Below are positions 51,401-60,900 of a DNA stretch of 64,000 nucleotides, piece after piece. Both the position numbers and the translations under genes were made by a program. The stretch is from Limnephilus marmoratus (taxonomy: Eukaryota > Arthropoda > Insecta > Trichoptera > Limnephilidae), in the NCBI GenBank assembly GCA_917880885.1, contig OU862918.1, forward strand, positions 27,551,988 to 27,615,987, written 5' to 3'. The notes below the pieces were generated by a model. It ran no database searches. It had not been told where the DNA came from and saw only the letters and a program-made list of their open reading frames with translations. How positions within the stretch are numbered: the stretch's first letter is position 1; the number at the start of each line of letters is the position of its first letter.

Positions 51401-54400
51401 AACAAAGAATTATCCAATTTGGTGCAGTCATTCGGAAGTTATGCGCGTACATACATTCCGGCGATTCATTTTTATTTATACAAGATATCAAAGAACATAA
51501 AATAACATATTATTAAAGAATGTAAAGAAATGCAAATGAGTATCAAGAATTCATTAAAATTTCAGTTTATGCTTCTGATATTCATTGAGAATTTTTAGGG
51601 CCGATTGAATGTTTGTTGAACCTATATTGGAGGGGGAGTGCAAAGAGCCGTTATATAAATTGTGAGCCGTCCCCTCCCCCACCCCTCCCCCACCCCTCCC
51701 CCACCCCTCCCCGAGTGGCCCACCTAAGCTCAGCAATATTTTTTTGAAAACTGAATGCACCGGGACTGAGTGTATGGAATGCGGGAAGGGAAGGGGGGAA
51801 GGGAAGGGGGGAAGGGAACCCAAGTAGGGGGTTCTCGGGAAAGAGGGGAAGGGAACCAGGAAGGGGGGAGGGGAACTCGGGAGGGAGTTCACGGTGCGGG
51901 GGAAGGGGTGGAGTGGAGTGGGAAGAAGGAAGGTGGAGGAGGCGGAGTGGGAACGCGAGGGGGGAAGGAGATGCGGGAGAGGAAGGGGAGGCGGAAGGAG
52001 AACGGGACGATTGGGAAAGGACACGCAGGAATAAACAATTTCTTTATTAAATGGCATAGCAACGCATGTCGGGTACCAGCTATTATATTAATAATTGAAA
52101 CTGTAATACAATCAGAGTTGTACATATACACAGTCGATTCCACAATGAGTATATACGTGAAATCCTATTTAGATACTATTTTGATTAATCTTTACGACGA
52201 ATCGACTTACAATATGAACATCAAAAAATATGCTACGGATAAATCGAAGCTTTTGCTAGCTTTTCTATGTATTGGAATTACAATAAAATTATAATTTTCG
52301 TAACAAAATATAAAAGCGTAAACCACAAAAAAAAAAATGTTTTTTCATGACTTAACTAATACAAGAAACAATTAAAAAAAATACCCCTTTATGGCTAAGA
52401 CTATTTTTGAGGTTTTCCATGTTCTAACTTTTTTTCGTTCTAATAAAATTACGCACAAAATAAATAAAAACCACTTTTTCGCTTACTAGCCTCGTGCAAA
52501 AAGACGCTCGATTTTAAAATTTTGCAGGCATGAGATTAGAAATATTTCTAGTGTTTATTTCTCTTAATTGGTATATCGGTTTATCGGGACAGCCGGTTAT
52601 TTGGGACAATAGCCAAGGAGCAGAAACCAAAAAAAGAAAATTAAATTGTCGATTCAAAGCGTGTTTGAGTAAACGAATTTTTAAGTTAAGGCCCGGTGGT
52701 AAGCGTTCAAAAAGTAGAAGAAAGGGAGATATGTAAATACGAATGTAGGAGGGAGCGCGCTAATATTTAAAACCGATTATAATTAAGCGAAAACAGTGAA
52801 AATATTTAATAAAACACGACCCGTTTAAAATAGAAAAAAAATCTCTCGACAAATGCTTAAGTTGCATTTAAAGATACACTGTGAATGTTTTCATAGCCTT
52901 TAGGGGGCATACATTAATTATGTGAGCAGTTTTTCTTCCAATCTAGACCCCCCCCTTGGTGAGATAAATTTGGGCCACTTAGTATATTCTTTTCAAATAA
53001 CGTGAGATTTTTCTGGACCCCCCTCCCTTTGAGCTCACGTAATTAATGTATGCCCCCTTACATTTTAGATAACAAAACAGAACAAAGCGTGTTTTTAATA
53101 ATTTTCGGAGCATACTTCGCGATTTTTTTTCTATCGACGGAATTTCATTTTATTATTGTTTCGACTCTATAAATGTGCAGATATTTTCTTAAAAATAACA
53201 TAAAGTTTTTTAAGAAACTCAAAAACCGATAGTTTTCAAGAGAAATGTGTTATAGTCGGGAGAAATGCGGAATGCGAAAAAGTTATCTCGATAAAGTACA
53301 AGACTTGTAAGACACATCAAATTTAGAAAAGCGCAAGGTGAAAAGGGCAGTGCTGACAGAGTAGGTGCCGAGCATTGGAAAAATACGACAATTAAACTAT
53401 TTTCCCTGAATCATTTGATGCAGATGATATCTCAATGCATATGAAATCGGCTTGTTTATCGTGCTACGCCCATACGCCACACGGTTCCCTATATGTTATT
53501 TGTAAGTATGTAACCTATCATTGATTACTTTATTTTTTTAATATTCATAATATACCTAGGTACCTACAATTAGCACGTAATTTTTTTTCAGTACTGAAAA
53601 ATTTCTTCCAAAAATTTTATAAAGTTTAAAAACACATTCGAAAGAACTCGAATAAATGTAAAATGTATACATTATTAAAAAAAACTAAAAAAATATATAA
53701 TTATTTTTTATCTAGTCCATTCCATACCACCTCTGCCACAGGTTACCCCAAGTGGTTCGCTACGTTTGGTGATTTAGCAGGGGTGCCCGTGTTCATGGGG
53801 TGAGGTTTGTCTAGGTCTTGGAGGCGGATGACTAGGACACACTGAACCCCAGATTCCTACCCACCCCTTAAACCCTTTTCCTTCCCAGAATTCTCCTCTA
53901 CTTCCTTTCCTTAAAAAACCCTCCACACAGCATCCCTAAAGATGACATAGGCCCTGAAGGAAATTATTTTCCTCAGGGAAAATCCTTCCTGTGTGGAGCT
54001 CATGTAAAAAAAAAAAATCGCTTATTTGGGACAAATGTTTGGGTCCTAATTCCCGATGTGTCCCAATTAAGCGGAATCGACTATTATTATTATTATTTTT
54101 CGGGTTAATTTATATTATACTTAGGGGGTTTTTCATCATCCTCCCAATAGCTTATCGCTTATCCATACACATAATGAATATTTTGGATTAATTCTACAGG
54201 ATTTATTTATTTTAAAAGTCTGAGTTTACTATTCGGTACTTGAACCTATGAACAATGGCTACATATAGGATAAATTAGCCGAAGTTTTTACCTGCTGCTA
54301 GTATTTATTTGTTTTTTATTAATATTCGTTATGTGTATGGATAAACTATTGGGAGGATGGTGAGAAATTCCCTTACATATATAAAGTAATGCTCTTACAT

Positions 54401-57400
54401 TTCATTATTTATTTAAAAATTATATTTTTATAGTTCTGACTCTGTTTTCCAATGATTCCCGACATCCTTTGGAGTAAATATACAAACGAAATTTTGGATC
54501 CCGGTGATTTTTTCAACGATTTTTTTAACCTACATCAAACAAAAAAAATCCTCCGCATGTCGTCACTCAGCCGAGTAACTGCTCGACCCCTCGCCCTTAA
54601 CCGTAAAATATATAAGGTTTTTAACGTTTTAGTAAAAAAAAACCTCGAAAATGTCACCGGAGACTAAAATTTCATTAACATTTTTTACTCCAAATAATGC
54701 AAGAAACTAATGGTTAAAGTAAGTCAAGTACGTCCCTTAACACCCGGTATAGCAGTCTTTAATTGGAATTCGGTTTAATAAGATCTTCTCTCGTTTGATC
54801 TTTTATTTCTCTCATCTCATGTGTCCAAAAAATTATCGAAAAATCTGGTAGGTCCCAAACACCAGTAACTTTTAGAGACGCATTATGTAGCACATTGTGC
54901 AGCTTCCACGCAATTTTAATCTGTTTAGAAAAAATCGTGTGAAAAATTATTTCTACTGAGAATATGCTAATGAAATTTTCTATCTTTAAACATAGGATTA
55001 TTAGCACTAGAAAATTAAAAAAATATATATTTACAGTCTGTCAAATAAGAGTAGAAAACATAGGAGGGCGCCATTGTTGATCAAATGGCAATACTAAACA
55101 CATAACTCGACCTCCATAGTCCAGTGGCTAAGACTCTTGACTCACATTCCGGAGGTCGCGGGTTCGAACCCGGCATGCGCAAATAAATTTTATTTGATTA
55201 ATTTGTGTTATTTCACAATTAATTCATTTAAAATAATATATAGTATATTTGCGGCATGTTCCAGAGTGGAAGATACTATTAGTATCGCCCTGGTGTAAGA
55301 CCACCATTCAGAATTGAAACGTTGCTTGAAAATGGCTTTAGCCGTGTTTAGTGACCAGATCTGAATAGCCAGGTACTTCCCAACCTTCCTCTTCCCACCT
55401 CCTTCCCCTCCCCACTACCTTCAGCCTCACAACATACCCCAATTGGGGATGCCATACAAGGGCGGATCCAGCTTTGGCGCCAGGGGGGGGTCACATAGCG
55501 CCAGGGGGGGGTCACATAGTCGTGATCAAGTCACTAGAAGTTATAATTTGATTTTTATAATAATAGATACAAGTAAAAAGTAGGTCCACCTAGGTCTTGG
55601 ACCCAGCCCAGGGGGGGGTCATGACCCCATGACCCCCCCCTGGATCCGCTCTTGATGCCATAGTCTCACTGGCTCCAGACGGGAGCAGTTGAGATTCTTG
55701 TGTGGTAATCAGTGTAACATAACTCATGGTGTTAAAGTAAAGCTGTGTAACCTACATTTTTTGTAAAAAATCAAAAACACATAAAAGTGGGAAATATACT
55801 ATTTTTTTTATTGCAATTTTGATTATGACCTACCAATCTCAAAATTAGAATTGCATATAGGTATATTATACCTTTGCAATTTTTGTTAATACAATGAGGA
55901 ATAACGATATTATAGTAAAATAAAAAGCCCAGTTGGAAATTGCTCACATTTATTTAATACTACCCAGCGTTGCCCGGGTCTCGGTGATCATGTCTCTAAT
56001 TTTAGATCTGAATAATTTAACTCTTTCCGACCTAAAAGTAGTGTAACTACTCACCATTAGTTACTCTTCCTTTTTACCAACTGTTAAATTAAAATTTATG
56101 TTTTATATTAAATGAAAGCAAATCACATTTTAAACCCCCATTTAATCAAATTTATAAGATACCTTAACAACAGTGCTTCTTCGAATAATTTTTTTTCTTC
56201 AAGAACAAAAAGAAGGTTTTTTAAATTTTGTCAGTGTTTTATACATTCAGTGTCATTGCGATTTGACAGTTAAATTGGTGTTGCCAGCCTACAAATTTAG
56301 TAGTTCAATTTTTAATATTTTCTACTCTTAATTGACAGACTCTACACATTAAAACCGAATTATTTGAATTCTAAGTTACCAATTTCCAATTCTAAGTTAC
56401 CGTTGTGTTTTTAGTACAGTTGTATGTTTTCAGTCTATATTTTGTTATCAGTTTGTTTTCTATTACAATGGGCAGTCTTTATTATCTAGTAACAAGAAAA
56501 TATAATACACACTTAGTAACTATAATACACATAACTAATACTAAAGACTAATAACTAATAACTAATCAGTAAACATGTCTATAATATTGCACAGATGGTG
56601 CTAAGTGCTAGAGTACAGTGTTAGGTATATAAAAATTATCACATGTACTTATGACATTGCGCGATATGAACACAATACAAATTGTCACCCATAATTATTG
56701 TCAATGTTGTCAACATTATTTTTATGTTTGATTATCATGTTTTGCTGTACTCGTATAACAAGTAATTCCGAGATCCATGTTGGATTCAAATACTTAAGAT
56801 TGTTTGAAAATTTTAATCATTTGGAATGAAATTTTCGTCTTGAATGTCTAGTCTCGATCAAGATCAAGGTGATTTTTTTTATCATTTAGCTTCTTGGGGG
56901 GCATACTTTAATTACGTGAGCAGTTTTTCTTCTAGACCGCTCCCCCCCTTGGTGACATAAATTTGGGCCACTTCGTATATTCTTTTCAAGTAACGTGAGA
57001 TTTTGTTGGACCCCCCCCCCCTTTTGAGCTCATGTAATTAATGTATGTCCCCTTGCTAAAGTTACTTCCACCGCGAAGTATGGGTGCTTTGAAATCTCAA
57101 AATAAGACAAAATGCCATGACCACATTGATACTGATGAAACCGGTTTCGCCCATACTAAGTACAGGGTCGGACTGGGCTTAGGGAGCTTGAATGGCACAA
57201 TGACTTTAATAGCCCGTTGACAGCTGCCCACCGGATCAGAGAAGACGATGATGACCGTCAACCAAAAAACCAGATGATGATAATAAAAATAATAATAACG
57301 TAGGAACCTGGGAACTAAACGAAACAGATACGACAATCAATCAACGCCTACACACCACTCACATAAATATGAATGAACTGACCAGAGACTAGACCAGGCA

Positions 57401-57885
57401 TTCCCAACACGCAGCCCAATACTATATTTATTTTGTGAAATACTATATTTTGTGAAATTAGAACTGACTTGTTATTAGACCTCGGACTCGGGGTTTTGAT
57501 TAATTGCTTGAAAAGTACCATACTAGAAATTTATTTTCGCAATCAAGTACAACCAGTATATTTTTTCCAGACATTTCTCGGAAGATCTGAAACTTTTTAA
57601 ATGTATTTTTGGGAGGAATGCAGATCCGGGCACCACTTTTTTTTGGCAGAAAACCATGTTTTCACCGCGTTTTAAGCAGGGCCGCTGACAGCCAATTTGG
57701 GCCCCAAGTCTAGTAGACTTTACTGGACCCCCTCCCCACAACATACCGGGGGGGGGGGGAGAGAGAAAACAAATAAAAATATCATGCTAACCTGCTACTG
57801 CTAGGAATACTATTTCATTACCTTTTCTTATTTTCTAGTATCTTAGGGAACGTACCCATACCACGTGACCAACTTTTTGCAATTT

Positions 57886-57922
<37 letters not shown>

Positions 57923-60900
57923 CCAAAAACCTAAGCAACCAGCCGCTCATTTGTACCGAGCGTGACATTTTGAAGACCCCCCCCCCTAAACATGTCACGT
58001 AGTATGGGTACGTTCCCTTATACTATTATACCAATCATTCGAATTTAGCATAATTATTCAAATTTTTTTTTAAAGAAAGAAACATTCCCGCGTTGCGAAT
58101 AACCCAGCAATGTTTGAAAATCTCCTACTACCACCACAGGAAGCCGAAAATGTTGCTTGTGTTGTGATGGAGGACTTAGCCAGCCGAGGAATCGAACATG
58201 CGACGCCCGGGTGGGACCCAAGCGCTATGCCCACTCAACCACTGACCGGTCATAATAGAAATGTTTAAAAAGTTATGGTGAATAGTGAATACTTAAAATA
58301 AAATAATCGTGTTTATTGTTTTAGGCTACTGTGTGTGTGTGTGTGTGTGTATTTACATATTATTCGTTGTTCATCATATTTTAGGCTAAATTAAATTATT
58401 ATGATACCAACACAGATACGTTAGTTAAAAAAATAGTTAAAACTCCACAAACTATAAAATAATAGTATAGGCAAATAAAAATTGTCATCTACAATATATT
58501 GCTTTTCTACTTTTCTTGTTTGCAAAGCTATTTATAACATCATCAAAGTGCTTGACAGCTGGTCCTAGGGAGCGTGCGGGCCCGGCCCGCGTCCGCTCCG
58601 AGTGTCATTGGCTTTTATTAGTAAAAAATCCGGGGCCCGTGAACCCATCCCGGGCCCCCCTAAGGCCCGGGCCCCAAGTTTCAGACTTGGCCAACGTGCC
58701 CTCTCGGCGGCCCTGGTTTTAAGTTGAGAACTTTAACCTGGAAGGTGAAAAAAAGTGCGGAAAGCAATAAAAAAAAATTGAATAACTAATTAATTTTCAA
58801 TTACGTTAAGTAAAATTTCACTTCACGAACAGATTATGTCAGTACGCCTGCCATTTTATAAATAAACCAGTCATACTAACCTAAGAAAAGAAAGTTAGTG
58901 TTGCCAACTCCCAAAAATATTTATCCCTAAACTAAACTCAAAAATCCCTAGAAACCGGCAAATTACTTGAAAATACCCCTAAAATTTTTTTTTTGTAAAA
59001 ATAATGAATAATAATGAATAAATGATAAGCTGTAATGTTTTTTAATAATCTTTATTTATAAATTATTTAAAACATCAAATACGCTAGGTTTGTGTAATAT
59101 GGTTTGTAATTCAAAAGAAAGTGCCCCTTTATAACGTCTATTCGCGTCACGGCAAAAAATAATCCCAGTTTTCAAGTAGTTTAGCGGCTACGCTAGGTTT
59201 GTGTAACATGGTTTGTGATAGAAAAGAAAGTGCCCCCTTCGTAGCGCCTACTCGCGTCACGGCAAAAAAACATCCCAGTTTTCAAGTAGTTTAGCGGCTA
59301 CGCTAGGTTTGTGTAACATGGTTTGTGATAGAAAAGAAAGTGCCCCCCTTCGTAGCGCCTACTCGCGTCACGGCAAAAAAAACATCCCAGTTTTCAAGTA
59401 GTTTAGCGGCTACGCTAGGTTTGTGTAACATGGTTTGTGATAGAAAAGAAAGTGCCCCCTTCGTAGCGCCTACTCGCGTCACGGCAAAAAAACACCCCAG
59501 TTTTCAAGTAGTTTAGCGGCTACGCTAGGTTTGTGTAACATGGTTTGTGATAGAAAAGAAAGTGCCCCCTTCGTAGCACCTACTCGCGTCACGGCAAAAA
59601 AACATCCCAGTTTTCAAGTAGTTTAGCGGCTACGCTATGTTTGTGTAACATGGTTTGTGATAGAAAAGAAAGTGCCCCTTCGTAGCGCCTACTCGCGCCA
59701 CGGCAAAAAAACATCCCAGTTTTCAAGTAGTTTAGCGGCTACGCTAGGTTTGTGTAACATGGTTTGTGATAGAAAAGAAAGTGCCCCTTCGTAGCGCCTA
59801 CTCGCGTCACGGCAAAAAAACATCCCAGTTTTCAAGTAGTTTAGCGGCTACGCTAGGTTTGTGTAACATGGTTTGTGATAGAAAAGAAAGTGCCCCTTCG
59901 TAGCGCCTACTCGCGTCACGGCAAAAAAAAAACATCCCAGTTTTCAAGTAGTTTAGCGGCTACGCTAGGTTTGTGTAACATGGTTTGTGATAGAAAAGAA
60001 AGTGCCCCCTTCGTATGTATACTAAAGCGCCGTTTACACGCACACTTCAGAACGATCGAATCCCGCGCCACTTCAGGCACTGGTTTGTCTAGCAGGATTG
60101 TGTATAATACCTATTATCTTTACTTTAAAAAACAATCTACGTTTTAAATGGTTTGTCTAACGGGATTGTGTATGTTATCTTTATTTTAAAAAACATCCCA
60201 GGATTTGAATGGTTTGTCTCCATTCCAGTACCTACGCGCCTTATTATTTATTCCCTACAATCGTATCTAGGCTCTTGTATCAGGTATCCCTACCAACAAA
60301 TTAGAATCAAATGTCGGACATTATCTTTTCATGAAGTGTCATTTCATACATTCTTTAAACGGCTGTATCTCCCTCAATTTTGCCGAGCGCGCCTTAATTT
60401 CTTTTTTATTCAACTTTTCCACACTTTTCTCATCTAGAAAGTGCATTTTTATTAAATTTCCAAATGGTGCCGGATCTGCATTTCACCCGTATTTTTTCTT
60501 TCATTGCTTTGGCTACATAATTTTTTGGATTTTTCGATCACCATACTAAACACACGCCCGTGTCATGGCGGTCGATTTTACATATTATAGTGCGTTAACA
60601 TTTGAAATAAGAAATAACAAAAAAGAATATCACAGAACATAAAGTAGCATATTATTAAAGAATATAAAGGAATGCAAATGAGTATCAAGAATTCGGTTTA
60701 TGCTTCTGATATTCATTGTGAATTTTTAGGGCCGATTGAATGTTTGTTGAACCTATATTGGAGGGGGAGTGCAAAGAGCCGTTATATAAATTGTGAGCCG
60801 TCCCCTCCCCCACCCCTCCCCCACCCCTCCCCGAGTGGCCCACCTAAGCTCAGCAATATTTTTTGGCTTATCAAACGATTTGGGTTGGGCACCCCTGGAC

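Larger units (their letters stand above)
48667..52743 (+). repeat. Segmental duplication D1 (two copies of about 985 bp)
   Basis: 48667-49648 and 51747-52743 are nearly identical, covering the 3' part of a Helitron, then unique DNA to GGGAGATATGTAAATACGAA. The second copy starts abruptly inside another repeat (AATATTTTTTTGAAAACTGA). Confidence 0.85.
49655..57560 (+). repeat. Segmental duplication D2 (two copies of about 1.15 kb)
   Basis: 49655-50790 and 56388-57560 are nearly identical (TTCTAAGTTACCGTTGTGTT to the CGGAAGA end). Each carries a Harbinger-type MITE (50154-50308 and 56897-57052). Confidence 0.85.
57618..60488. mobile_element. Large foldback-type element with long tandem array
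   Basis: The tips AATGCAGATCCGGG (57618) and CCGGATCTGCATTTCACCC (60488) are inverted, and arms related to those at 44079-44800 follow (58740-58860 and 60355-60480). The array at 59076-60015 fills the middle, and a hAT element (57677-58715) interrupts the left arm. The left arm is degraded, so the limits are approximate. Confidence 0.6.

Noticed and set aside
59076..60015. Regular repeats resembling a CRISPR array
   Set aside because: Units are contiguous 110-bp copies without unique spacers, in a eukaryotic intron.
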